This document shows positions 53,001 through 64,000 of a stretch of DNA of 64,000 bases, one piece after another; positions within the stretch are counted from its first letter, which is position 1; the number at the start of each line of letters is the position of its first letter. Both the position numbers and the translations under genes were made by a program. The stretch covers positions 13,937,317 through 14,001,316 of the forward strand of contig NC_055996.1 of the NCBI RefSeq assembly GCF_018446385.1, read 5' to 3'. This stretch comes from Zingiber officinale. Its lineage: Eukaryota; Streptophyta; Magnoliopsida; Zingiberales; Zingiberaceae. The notes beneath the pieces are model-generated. The model saw only the letters and a program-made list of their open reading frames with translations, had not been told where the DNA came from and ran no database searches.

Positions 53001-55192
53001 TTAAGCAATGACGGTACCTACAAACAACAAATATCATATAAGCATAATCTATATTCTATAGTATATACCAAGATAAACAAGTTAAATATTAACTTACTTG
53101 TGACCACTTCTTCACAATCCTTATAAAAGTTGAATTCATCTTCTGTCGGCTCCTTGTATAAGTTAATTTCTTCACCTCTAAGCCAATCACTAGTGCACAC
53201 TAGTGCCTCCACCATTTTGGGATGCAATGATGCCCTAAATGGATCTACAACCCTCCTCCCAAGGCTAAAAGCATTCTCACTAGCAACAGTAGATGAAGGG
53301 ATTGAAAAAATATCCTTGGCAATCTTAGACAACACTGGAAATGTCGTTGTATTTCCTTTCCACCATTCTAAAATATCGAAGTTTGAGCTCCATTTCACAA
53401 AAGGATCCGAGAAGTACTTGTCCACCTCATTGGTTATTTCTGCTTGTTTTTGAGCTTTTCTTAGTTGAGCCATTTTCAGATGATAGTTTAGTTTAATGGG
53501 ATCATTCTTATACATTTCCATCAAATCTTTATCTACATCGCCATCATCAATCCCATTAATATGATCCAAAGGTGAATTCCCTTTATATGCATGATACAAC
53601 TCCATTAGACAATTCTTTAAACTGTCAACAAAGGAATGTATTTTACTAGCATCCAATTTCATATCTCCCAAATGGATCCCAATCATTTGAAGTTTATAAC
53701 GAGGATCTAGAATGTGACCTAGGAAAACAAGCTTGTTCACCTTCTCAAGATTTCCCCAATACTTATTGAACTTACTCTCCATTCTCTTAGCAACTTCTTG
53801 TAATGAAGGATCAGTAGTGTCAAGTATTGTCTCATCAATGATCATCCTCATTGCAACTATTTCCTCCCAAATCAAGGGTGACGTAGTTTTCTTGGTAGCA
53901 CTAAGTTGTAATGTAGTATCATGAAACCTCTTGAGAAAATTCACAAAGACTTGTGCCTTCTCCCAATCTTTTTCCATAGGAGGCCCCACTCTCTTTTTCT
54001 TCTCCAAACCATCTACCTCTTCAAAATATTCAACAAATTGAACATTCTCTGCCATCCTACCAAACACTTTTTTAAACTTGTATGCAACAAAAAGCATTGT
54101 ATAGGTGGAATTCCATCTCGTAGGCACATCCATTGGAACAGTTGACATTTTATCCATCTTCAATAGGATAGCACACTCTCTAAATTGATCCAACCGTGCC
54201 CCAGAAGAGTGAATATATTTCACACAGTTTCTAATGGACTCAACTGACTCATTAAGAAACTTCAACCCACTCTTGACAATTAAATTTATAATATGGCAAC
54301 AACATCTCAAATGCAAGTATTTACCATCAAATAATAGAGTGCCCATTTCCTTTAGCCTTTTTCCCATGTACTCCACCGCTTTATCATTTGTGCTAGCATT
54401 ATCAACTGTGATAGTGAAAACTTTATCTATCCCCCAATCGCTCAAGCACGTTTCTAAAACTTTGCCAATGTCATCTCCTTTGTGAGAGGTAATCTTGGTG
54501 AAATTTATTATTCGCTTATGCAACTTCCAATCATTGTCCAGGAAATGAGCTGTGATTACCATGTAATTGATATTCTGAATTGAGGTCCAAGTATCAGTCG
54601 TGATACTTACCCTTTGATCACCAATGACACTCTTTATCTTAGCCATCTCCAGTGCATATAAATCCCATACAAGAGATGCAATTTTCTTTCTGTTGGGAAT
54701 CTTGAATCGAGGTTGAGCTTCCTTCATCATCTCTACAAACCCTGCCCCTTCCACTACCCTAAATGACATCTCATCTTTAACAACAAATGCAAGAACCTTA
54801 TCTTCAAGCTTTTTTTGGCAAAAGATGTGGGGTGTCAAAGCATTATTCATGGACGACTGTGTTAAGATTGGTTGAGAAGAACCTGACTTCACCGCATTAT
54901 GAGGATTCTTTTTGCATTTCTTCACATGCCCATCAATGCCATTATTCCCATGTGTTTTGCTATGGGCAGGAACTTCAGTTTTGCAATAATTGCAAATAGC
55001 AACAACAGCAGTGACCTCATTTTTGTCATTTCTCCTTATAATTTTCTTGGCGTGTGACCATACATCCGCTACTTTTTTCCTTTTGCCTCCAATATCTACT
55101 ACTTCCTCATGAATGATTGATGCTTTGGATGGAGATACTGTGTGAGGTTGAGTGATGGAAGGAGAGCTACCACTTCCGCTAGATGCATCCAT
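53001..55192 (-). CDS. hAT family transposase, BED zinc finger (RICESLEEPER-like)
   Basis: A transposase or domesticated-type protein of the hAT family that binds element ends and catalyses cut-and-paste movement. From ATG at 55192 the frame is open for 724 aa to 53018. A good donor (GTAAGT at 53097) and acceptor (TAG before 53017) would remove 80 bp and give 703 aa ending at 53001. Domains: Ser/Thr-rich N-terminus, BED zinc finger (W45, C67, C70, H89, C93), RNase H-like core including TTDTWTSIQNINYM and VDNASTNDKAVEYM, and the hAT dimerisation domain near residues 610-680 (WWKGNTTTFPVLSKIAKDIF, SENAFSLGRRVVDPFRASL). No stops or frameshifts. It sits within complete hAT ends, so it is an element gene rather than a host gene. 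Confidence 0.94.
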
Positions 55193-56379
55193 GAATGAAC
55201 TTATGAACGGCTACAATATAACAATAATATGAATATCGTTCAGAATTATATAGCTGCATAGTTAGAAACATTCAAATATTACTAAAAAGAGAATGCTAGG
55301 TGAGCAAGATTTAAGAAAAATAGAAATACAATAACATCAAACATAAGTTATTACAATAATACTCATGCTAGTAACTTGAACACTAGTCATACAATAACAA
55401 AAAAAAATTGACCAGGATATTTCCATAAACTACCATAACCATACAAAATTCAACATGATCTAGGACCAAAATCCACAGGCAATCTGATAACTATAAGCAA
55501 AAATTGCCCTAGGATCCATTTATACTTATTGGACATATCACAATGAACAACTAGAAATTACATTCCTATTCACTATATCTTGGATTCATTTTAAAGGAAG
55601 AAAGGTTACCAAGAATACATTTTAACCACATAAAACTAAAAACATTAAAATGATCAGACTCCAATATAAAAAGAAACAAGAGAATCCAAAATTTGTCCAT
55701 TTATGATCTTCATATGGGAAACAAAATGGACAAAAAGACAGATGAAAAGGAACTTAAATGGCGGGTAGTATTTGAACATTTTTCAGACAACAAGGAACTG
55801 TGATAACTAGTAAAATTATTCCAAAGATGTTAATGGTCTCAGGAAGACGGGTTCCATCAAAAATTGAATGTCCAATTTGTATCAAAGTAATTTTTTTTCT
55901 TATGCGCCGTTGTTGACTCCGTAGCCGCAACAGCTTGGTATAACTCTACTAATGCATGACGTTTCATAATATCTTCTACAATAACATCCACTTCTATGCC
56001 TACCTTCACTTTGGCTTAAACATTTCTAGTTCCAGATACATAACCAAAAAGGGGTTCAAATACATAACCTGATAACCATCATGAGTTTTGGCAAATACCT
56101 TTATAGATCAATGTAGCTCTTTGCTGCCTTGGCTTACTGGCCAGTAGAGCACAGACAAAGAGAGGGAGGGTCCGGAGGGAAACGTCAGCTGTGAAGACCC
56201 GATATGGGAACGGAGGAGGCAGCGCGGCTTGAACTGTTGTTAGGGACGCTGTAGCCGAACACGCAGAGAAATGGAAGAGATAAGAGAGCTCTCGAATGGA
56301 CAGGCAGAAGCAGCGGATCGAAAAGGAGGTGTGGGCGTGTGGCGGTGTGGGCGTGGGCTAGGGTTCCAGTGGAATAAGT
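55193..56379. other. Upstream region of the hAT transposase
   Basis: AT-rich sequence between transposase start and minisatellite. It probably contains promoter, leader and an intron. No further protein is recognised. Confidence 0.45.
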
Positions 56380-56530
56380 CGGCGAACGGCGAAGGGTGAA
56401 GGGCGTAGGGCGAGACCCGTGAGGGTGAAGGGTGAACGATGAAAGGCGAATGGCGAATGGCGAACGGCGAAGGGAGAAGGGCGGACGGCAAACGGAGTAG
56501 GGCGAACTGGCGAAGGCCGAACGGCGTGTT
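56380..56530. repeat. Degenerate GGCGAANGG minisatellite upstream of the hAT transposase
   Basis: About fifteen imperfect 7-10 bp units (GGCGAACGGCGAAGGGTGAA type) lie between the right end of the hAT element and its transposase start. It may belong to the element's promoter region or be captured DNA. Confidence 0.75.
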
Positions 56531-56939
56531 GCGTGTGGCGTGAAGTGAATGAGGAGTGAATTAGATTTGATAATTTGAGATGCGTAAAGTCGTAAACAAC
56601 TAATAACCCTACTTTACTGTTTACTATTTTACTTACTTTACTTTTCTTTCTTTTTTGTGTTTTTTAAAATCATACTTCTGTCATTCTGTGTTTAATTTTC
56701 TATATTATTTTTTAAAAAAAGTTGAATAAAAAATTATTATTAATATATTCGGGTCGGGTCGGGAATCCCGTCGGGTAGAACTTTTGTACCCGATTCTTTT
56801 CCCGAATTTGGGTCGGGTCGGGAAAATCCCGACCACACGGGTCGGGAAAGATTAGGGTCGGGAAAAATTCGGGATGGGAACGGGTTGGGAGTCGGGAAGG
56901 GTCGGGAATTTTGTAAAAAATTCCAGCCCTACTTTCATG

Positions 56940-57355
56940 TTTGGTTCTCCATGTTGGGAATGACAATTCAACCTATCTTAATGGAGATATGCACAATGAG
57001 TTATGAAGAAGCATGGTGAAGATAGAACTATACCTGAGAAAATATCCCAATTTTATTTGGCTTGTGACCTGAGTGAGATCAAGTGTCTATTTGGTTCACA
57101 TAAAATGTTAATGTGAAATAGTTTTAATAAAATTTGTTATAGAACAAAGAACTTTGTGCGTTCAAGGCACAGGTGGAAAAGGGAGGGGTGCCTGTAGACG
57201 AAGGGCGGAGGACTTGCTCTTATTCTCTCTTTAGTCAAGTACTAAAGAATTAAAAAGAAAAATTAGAAAAATATAGATATATATTTTCCATGACATAGCT
57301 CGAGTCTCATTTCTGTTGCAATATAAAACATCAAAACCGAAATAAGTAACAACAA
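56940..57355. other. Intergenic sequence between hAT and the TatA gene
   Basis: No gene seen. The part near 57260-57355 is probably the 3' UTR of the minus-strand TatA/Tha4 gene. Confidence 0.5.
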
Positions 57356-59015
57356 TCATCGACCGTCTTTTGAGCCCGATGTCTCGAGTTCTTTTCTCTC
57401 ATCTTCGTCATTTGCAGATTTCGAGCTTTCAGAATCTTCAGGATCCTTCTTCAGTTCAGTTTCAAATTCTTTTGCAGCCTGAACAATTGAAGACAAGGGA
57501 GAGGTAGCAGTTAGATTGAAGATACGAAAACTTCTGCCTTTGATAAAATCTTAGGTACCTTAATCCCCAAAACATATGATTACAAGAAGCACAAGAGTGA
57601 CCTGATGTGTTTTGTTGAAGGGAAACTTTGACGCAACGGTAAAATTGTTGCTTTGTGACGAAAAGATCAGTACCATAAGTTAGGCATGGCTAATGAGATC
57701 AAGGATCTTGTCAAAAGTCATTGAATCAGAATTAGACAGTATCTGCATTTCGGTTATAGGGACACACATCTCCACAACCAATCTGGGAAGATTAGGCTAG
57801 GCCCGACACAGAACAAGTAGTCCCCTTCTAAGTAAGGTCTTGGGTTAAAGCAAGGACCTAAGGGAGATGAATTCACATCTTCTAAGAGAGATGAACTTTA
57901 GAGAAGTCAAAAGCAAGTAACTTCATAATTTTAACCTGCACCACCTAGGGCAGGATGCATGGCCACTTGGCCAGGCCCAAGTGATAACCTTAAGAAACAA
58001 CAATAAGGTTGGCCAGTGTTGAAATACAAAGAACAGAAGTAGCAATCAGCACTGAATAAATACTGGAACACCTGGTTCCCAGAAAAAGTTTTCAATACCT
58101 AATACTCCATGAAATGACTCTCCTTTAGTTTTGATGTGCCGGTTAGACGAGGTCAGAGAGTGATCAAAGGGACAAACTGTTCAAACAATGTGCAACTCCT
58201 TGGTCGTTGGAGGCAAGAAGGAATCAGATCACAAAGCTAAGCAGGAAAAGTGTGGCTGCCATGTGCGTGGGATGCCTCAAATGGATCAAGAATACACATT
58301 CTCAATAACAATGAGGTATCTTTTGGAGGAATTAACTCAATTCTGCATAAAACTGCAAATTTAAGTGCTCTGGTGGAGCAATTTCAAGGTGGAACTGTGA
58401 GGGTGAGAGCATGGGATGTTGGCCAAAGTGGATACCTCAACGATGACTCTTCGCTAAGCCAAGACTACCGATGAATCTAGAAGGAAGAGAAAGGTAAATT
58501 TATGTGCCACGGAGAGATCCCTTCTTGAACATGTGTGGTGGGTCGGACAAGATCTAGTTTGGTGAAAGATTGCAACAAATAGGATAATCAAACAAATAAA
58601 TCTACAACAACATGAAATCTGATGAAGGTAAAACAGTCAAAATTTTAGGGAACCAGTAACAAATCGCACGGCGGACCTGTTGGAAGCTCTTAACGGTCTT
58701 GCCGATGCTCCGCCCGATATCGGGGAGCTTCTTCGGGCCAAAGACGAGCGCGGCGACCCCCGCGATGACGACGAGCTCCGGAACCCCGAGGCCGAACAGG
58801 CATCGGCAGCCTAGGGCGCCGCCCCCCGCCTGACGGCGGCGTAGGGTGCGGGGACGAAGGGCGACGGCGAGGGAGGCCCTGCCCCGGCCGCCTGAGAAGA
58901 AGAGGGAGCTGGAGGCGGCAAGGTAGGAGGGCGTAGCAGAGAGCCGAGGAGAGGGCGGAGGAGCTGTTAAGGAGGCGCACGAAGGGTAAGAGAAGAAGGC
59001 CATGGCCGTCGTCAT
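57356..59015 (-). CDS. TATA: Sec-independent protein translocase TatA/Tha4, chloroplastic (two exons)
   Basis: A thylakoid membrane component of the twin-arginine (delta pH/Tat) pathway that forms the protein-conducting assembly with TatB/Hcf106 and TatC. Exon 1 is 58677-59015 and exon 2 is 57356-57478, with GT-AG borders and joining in phase 0, giving 153 aa. The N-terminal 75-80 residues are a Ser/Ala/Arg-rich transit peptide, very GC-rich. Then comes LFGLGVPELVVIAGVAALV with the membrane Glu essential in Tha4, the FGPKKLPDIG hinge, the amphipathic helix SIGKTVKSFQQAAKEFETEL and an acidic Ser/Glu tail ending SGSKDGR. ATG at 59015 is chosen. ATG at 59003 would give 149 aa, and there is no in-frame ATG further upstream in the visible frame. 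Confidence 0.95.
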
Positions 59016-59738
59016 CTCCTGTCCTGCACGCTTCGCTAGACCACACAATTCCAAGACGATGGAATTATTTATTTTACTATTTTTTCACGAATTTTCAATG
59101 ATAATTCAATTTTAATATATATATATATATATATATATAATTATAATTATAATTATAATGGCTTTTTAATTGGGAGCTGCTGGTGATTTTTTTTTTATTT
59201 TTTTTAAAGTTCTCGCTGCGAATAAACTATTCATCTGCACAACGATCGACGACAGCGAATGTATCTGGAACAGCGAAAACTCTGTTTTTTTATATTATTA
59301 TTTCTCCCCGAAAAGCTTCCTCTGTACCCTAACTCAAACTCCAGCCAAATCCTACTACTTCCGCCGTCAACATCATCTCCGTCCCCTCCAGAACTCGACG
59401 ACAATCATCAATTTCATCTCCCGAACTCGATGATCATCGACAGCTTCATCTTCATCAGCTTGGTACTTTTCTTCCTCCCCCTCTCTCCCCTTCTTCAGCC
59501 AAGATCTATATGTTTCTATAGTTTAATTTGGGTGAAAATAAAACATAAGAAAATGGAACCTACAGTCCCTAAATTTTGATCTATATATTTGTGGTATGGT
59601 TTATCATACTTCTTTTTGGATAATTTGTTGTGGGATTTTTGAATATGATGCAGTTGGATTGCTACTGCATTCCCTAATTTTTTAAATTTATATTTCTTAG
59701 TTGTTTTTTTTCTCAGGATCAAGGTAATTATTATAGAG
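59016..59738. other. Intergenic sequence between TatA and the FAR1-like pseudogene
   Basis: It contains an (AT)n tract at 59117-59138 and GC-moderate sequence at 59215-59460 that may have been the 5' leader of the FAR1-like gene (a GT after GCTTG near 59460 and TCTCAG near 59716 could be a leader intron). No protein recognised. Confidence 0.4.
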
Positions 59739-61080
59739 TTGTCGTTGGTTGAATCTACGAGTTATCGTAGATTGAATTTTGATGCAAACGAAGACAGTAA
59801 AAGATATGAGTTTGATGTTATTAATGAGGATATGGAATCTACCATGTTATTGATGAGTTCTGACCCATCTATCACAGAAGAATTGATGCCAAAAATAGGC
59901 ATGGAATTTAAGACAGAAGAGGATGCCTATGAATTTTATTTGAAATATGCTAAACAAGTTGGATTTGGTATAAGGAGTAAAAGTCACAATGATAAATTAG
60001 GGTTTAGTATGCAAGATAAATCAAGTAAATTAGTTGATAGGATTTTTTGTTGTAGTATGCAAGATAAAAGGGAAAAGGGCAAACGAGATGTTTATATGAA
60101 ATCAAGTTGTCCTAAAATAAAATTTGATTGTGACGCTAAAATGAAGGTTAGTTGTCGAAAAATGACAACTTTAGGGTGGAGTAATTTGTTAAAGAGCATA
60201 ATCATTATCTTTCAAGTCCAAGCAAAACTCACATCTACATATGTCATAAGAATATATCTTCTTCTGCAGCGATACAGATTGAGATGACAAGCGATGTGAG
60301 AATCCCCCAAAAGCATCTCATGATCTTATAGTAAGACAAGTAGGTGGGAGGGAGAATTTAGGTTTTATTTCTGAAGATTACAAAAACTACTTGCGATCCA
60401 AAATAACAAGAGATATGAGAGTTGGTGATATAGGAGGGTGTATTAAAATATTTACAGAAAATGCAATTTGATGATCCTAATTTTTTTTTATGCTATTCAA
60501 GTTGATGAAGATGATTTGATAACTAATATTTTTTTGTGTGATGCTAAGATGAGAGTTGATTATGACAATTTTGGAGATATTGTTTGCTTGGACACAACCT
60601 ACAGAAAAACAATGAATGTCGTCCAATTGCGTTGTTTGTAAGTGTTAATCATCATAAGCAATCCATAATTTTTGGTGCAACTTTATTATATGATGAAACC
60701 TCTTTGACGTTTGAGTGGTTTAATACATTTACCAAAGCTATGTATGAGAAAAACCCAACAACTATTCTTACAGATCAAGATGCAGCAATGGCAAAGGCTT
60801 TAGCTTCCAAATGGCCTGAAACACATCATCGTTTGTATATTTGGCACATTTATCAAAATGTAGCAATACATTTGAGTGGAGTTTTTTCTGATTTCAAAGA
60901 GTTTACTAAAGATTTTTTTCTCATGTATATATGATTTTGATGAAGAGAAGATTTTATTTTATCTTGGAAAATGATGTTGACCAAGTATGCACTTGAAGAC
61001 AATGATTGATTGAGACATTTGTTTCACATAAAGGAAAAATGAGTTTTAGTATATGGACGACAAATATTTTATGTGGATAT
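59739..61080 (+). pseudogene. FAR1/FRS-like (MULE-derived) gene, decayed and interrupted
   Basis: Similarity to FAR1-RELATED SEQUENCE proteins, transcription factors derived from Mutator-like transposases. The FAR1 DNA-binding domain lies at about 59885-60170 (GMEFKTEEDAYEFYLKYAKQ, FGIRSKSHNDK). The MULE transposase-like core lies at about 60470-60935 ([50 protein letters not shown]). The typical YGRQIF motif is readable just before 61080. An in-frame stop interrupts the EHNHYLSSPSKTH segment near 60183, a frameshift lies in the T-run near 60485, the frame shifts again near 60600, and further stops follow 60934. The rest is cut off at 61081 by a retrotransposon LTR. No complete frame remains and the first in-frame ATG is at 59832. 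It could be either a host FRS pseudogene or a MULE remnant. Confidence 0.85.
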
Positions 61081-62699
61081 TGTTAGGACCAAAAGTAACT
61101 AGAGGGGGGGTGAATAGCTCGTCGCGTTTGCTCGTTGCTCGGCGTTGCTTGTTTCTTCAAAGATGTGCAGCGGAAAATACAAAGAAACAATCACACAACG
61201 CTAACACGGTCGATTTACTTGGTATCTACCTCACAAGAGGTGACTAATCCAAGGATCCACACCAACACACACACCCTTCACTAAATAAAACTCTCCTTTA
61301 TGGTAACTACCAAGGGCGGAGAAGCCCTACAAGACTCAACACAAGAAGAGAGGGAAAGGATACAAGAAATACAAGCTTACAAGCTTACAATGAGTACAAA
61401 CCCTAACCCTAGCTTCTCTTCTTGGTTTTGATCCGCCTCTTGACTTGGAAACCTTCCAAGATCCTTCAAGAACTGGCGATCTGAGCTTTGTGAGTGCTGT
61501 GGAGAAGCTGGCGAGAGATCTGAGATGAATCTGCGAAGAGATGCCGAAGGAATCGTGCGCCTGAGGCCTTTATCGACGCCAGCGGTCGGATCCCGATCGA
61601 TTCGAATGTTCCCAATCTATCGGGGAGGCTTTCGATCGATCCACGGATCGATCCAGAGCGCCTGTGTGACTCACCGGATCGATCCATGGATCAATCCAGC
61701 GCTTATCGCAGCCGCGTCCCAATCGATTCACCGATCGATTGGGACATCTGATCGATCCACCGATCGATCCGAGCTTTCGATTGGAAAGGCCGGATCGATC
61801 CATCGATCGATCCAACATTGGTTTTGCCCAAAACCAAGTCCCAAGCCTCTCAAACCAACATCCGGTCAACCTTGACCTGTTGGTACATCATGCCTAGCAT
61901 CTGGTCACTCCTTTGACCTGCTAGGACTTCCCACCAAGTGTCTGGTCAATCCCTTTGACCCACTTGGACTTTTCTATTCATGCCAAGTATCTGGTCACTC
62001 CCTTGACCTACTTGGACTTCCACCAGATGTTTGGTCAATCCCTTTGACCTATCTGTATTTCCTCGTGCCAAGTATCCAGTCAATCCTTTGACCTACTTGG
62101 ACTTCCCAACACCAGATGTCCGACCATCCTTGATCCATCTGGATTTTCCCTTGCCTGGCTTCACTCACCAGGACTTTCACCTAGCTTCACTCACCAGGAC
62201 TTTCACCTAGCTTCACTCACTAGGGTTTTCAATCTGCCTAGCTTCACTCACTAGGACTTTACTTCTGCCTGGCTTCACTCACCAGGACTTCCATTCTACC
62301 TAACATCCCAGTTAGGACTTCCCAGTCAAGTATCCGGTCAATCTTGACCTACTTGACTCTTCTTCAAACAATTTCTTATTGTCAAACATCTAAACTCAAA
62401 CCAAGACTCAGCTTGGTCAACCAGGTCAACCTTGACCTGAGGGATGTTGCACCAACAATCTCCCCCTTTTTGATGTTTGACAATACCACAATAACACTTA
62501 CAATACCACATGTAAGTTAGGCTAATCCTATAGCCTCAATCTTCATGTCACTAGGTAATGAACACATAAATTAAGCTCTTCATTCTCCTCCTAAGAGGGC
62601 ACACTCCCTCTAGGTAATGAAAGCCTAACTTACACCCAATCACAGGTCCTTTCATTCTCCTCCTATTGGCACACATCAACCCATCTTTGGGCACACATC
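61081..62699 (-). mobile_element. Sirevirus-type element Z: LTR and start of internal region
   Basis: The LTR 61081-62457 (1377 bp, TGTTAGGACC to GCACCAACA) is followed on its right by a minus-strand polypurine tract (CTCCCCCTTTTTGATG on the plus strand) and 240 bp of internal spacer. It is then cut at 62700 by another LTR. The LTR has a G-run box (61104-61116), GATCGATCC-type palindromes (61592-61822) and a long hairpin array (61862-62360) with arms such as CCTAGCA/TGCTAGG, CCAAGTG/CACTTGG, CCAAGTA/TACTTGG and CCAGATG/CATCTGG. The element inserted into the FAR1-like gene. No coding part is in the window. Confidence 0.85.
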
Positions 62700-64000
62700 T
62701 GTTAGGATCCTTCGTACTCGGCTAGAGAGGGGGGTGTGAATAGCCGCCCCAAATCGATCGCGTTTCTTCCTACGATTAGGTTAGTCGCAGCGGAAATACA
62801 AGAAAGAAACTAAGGAGAAGAAAGCAAACCTCAAACGCAAGGATGTAACGAGGTTCGGAGATGAACTCCTACTCCTCGGCGTGTCCGTGAGGTGGACGAG
62901 CCCTATCAATCCGTCGGTGGATGAGTCCCCGGAGAACCGGCTAATAATATACTCCTTGTGGGTGGAGAAACCTCACCACAAAGTCTCTTGCAACAGCAAG
63001 ATAAGTGTACAAGAAATACAGCAAGAAGCAAGAGCAATATGAATGTAAAAACAAACGCTAGCTTGCCTTCGACTGGTTTCCGTTGACGAAGCAGCAACTT
63101 CACGGAAGAACGAGCAGCAGCAGCTGACCCAGTCGTAGAATGAAACTCACGCGAAGCTTCAGAGGAGCTCAACAAAGCTCAAGCACTGCAGCACTTAGAA
63201 CAGGAAGAAGGAAGCAAGAAGAAGAAGCCCTGTAGAAGCCCTCAGCCCCTTTATACCTGCGAAGAAGAAACAGCGAAGAAACTAGCCGTTGCATCGCAAC
63301 GGCTAGAACACTGATCGGTCTGCAGACCGATCAGCCTAGGCTCGTGAAGCTTCTGTTTGTCACCTGATCGGTCCTCAGACCGATCAGGTGTCGCGATCGA
63401 AGCCCTGATCGGTCTGTGGACCGATCAGGGAACCACCTGATCGGTCCATAGACCGATCAGGCTTCGGCTCCTCTCGCCACTGATCTCTTCCTGATCGGTC
63501 TGCCGACCGATCAGGCCATGGGTGGATCGGTCAGCAGACCGATCGGTCTCCAGACCGATCAGATTGCAATCAGTGAGCCACTGATCTAATTCTGATCGGT
63601 CACCAGACCGATCAGGGCAAACGCAGTATCACTGGATCGGTCACCAGACCGATCCAACTCCTCGGTTTAGAGTGCCCTCTCTAACCTAGTTCGGAGAACG
63701 AGCTACCGAGCCCTCTCCGACTCCATATGCCAAGCTTCACTCACTTGGACTTCTCAACACCAGATGTTCGATCACCCTTGATCCATCTGGGTTTTCCCTT
63801 GCCCGACTTCACTCACCAGGACTTTCACCTAGCTTCACTCACTAGGGTTTTCACCTGGCTTCACTCACCAGGATTTCCACAACTGCCTGGCTTCACTCAC
63901 CAGGACTTTCACCTTTCACCTAGCTTCACTCACTAGGATTTTCACCTGGCTTCACTCACCAGGATTTCCACACTGCCTAACATCCCAGTTAGGACTTTCT
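62700..64000 (-). mobile_element. Sirevirus-type LTR Y (partial, runs off the window)
   Basis: It starts TGTTAGGATCC and is of the same family as LTR X (20811-22675). The G-run box is at about 62728-62742. There is a shared segment at 62860-62990. Eight or nine GATCGGTC/GACCGATC palindromes lie at 63312-63660, followed by a GAGCTACCGAGC segment and a hairpin array with CCTAG/CTAGG, CCTGG/CCAGG and CCTAAC/GTTAGG arms (63727 to the edge). Orientation is inferred from X and Z. Confidence 0.82.

Noticed and set aside
53130-54999. Several plus-strand open frames over the hAT region
   Set aside because: All are antisense shadows of the transposase gene.
58250-58474. 74-codon plus-strand open frame
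   Set aside because: It lies inside the TatA/Tha4 intron on the other strand, shows no known motif, and is short enough for chance.

Overview
The window is nuclear DNA of a flowering plant. It has intron-rich genes for plastid and mitochondrial proteins, an Aux/IAA gene, a MIR167 hairpin, and plant retrotransposon families (Tekay/Del-type Ty3-Gypsy, Sirevirus-type Ty1-Copia, TRIM). The very GC-rich first exons of two genes lean towards a monocot, but that is only an inference.

Left half (1-31092): one nested stack of retrotransposons, at least five levels deep, with no host gene. A plus-strand Copia/Sirevirus (C, 27323-31092 and beyond the left edge) was hit by a Tekay-like Gypsy (A, 1-3057 and 24533-27322). 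A was hit by a minus-strand Sirevirus (B, 3058-24532, TSD CGTAG). The right-hand LTR of B was hit by a second Tekay-like Gypsy (D, 12827-24440, TSD CGATC). The right LTR of D was hit by a chimeric insert (20811-23403, TSD GTTGA) made of a Sirevirus-type LTR, 58 bases of CCA-tailed tRNA-Glu sequence and a complete TRIM.

Middle (31093-51101): a MIR167 hairpin (about 33085-33225, +), a plastid pyruvate-kinase-like gene of the PKP4 type (35761-42062, six exons, 566 aa), an Aux/IAA repressor gene (43555-44394, four exons, 193 aa), a hAT-type MITE (44915-45521), and the mitochondrial complex I 24-kDa subunit gene (46051-51101, ten exons, 261 aa). MIR167 (which in plants targets the auxin response factors ARF6/ARF8) and the Aux/IAA gene are two auxin-response regulators about 10 kb apart.

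Right (51102-64000): a complete hAT transposon (51362-56931, 8-bp TSD) carrying an open transposase gene and three captured, correctly spliced exons of an organellar isoleucyl-tRNA synthetase gene; the thylakoid Tat component TatA/Tha4 (57356-59015, -, two exons, 153 aa); a decayed FAR1/MULE-type gene (59739-61080) cut by a Sirevirus-type LTR (61081-62699); and the start of another such LTR (62700-64000).

The most unusual signal is in the LTRs. Sirevirus-type LTRs B, C, X, Y and Z, and also Gypsy D, carry arrays of short stem-loop units. Between units the arm sequences change in step on both sides, so pairing is kept while sequence drifts, often around a GGTC...GACC core. Sister LTRs of one element differ in unit number. 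This is the best candidate for something undescribed, although palindromic motifs in Sirevirus LTRs are, as far as I recall, partly known.
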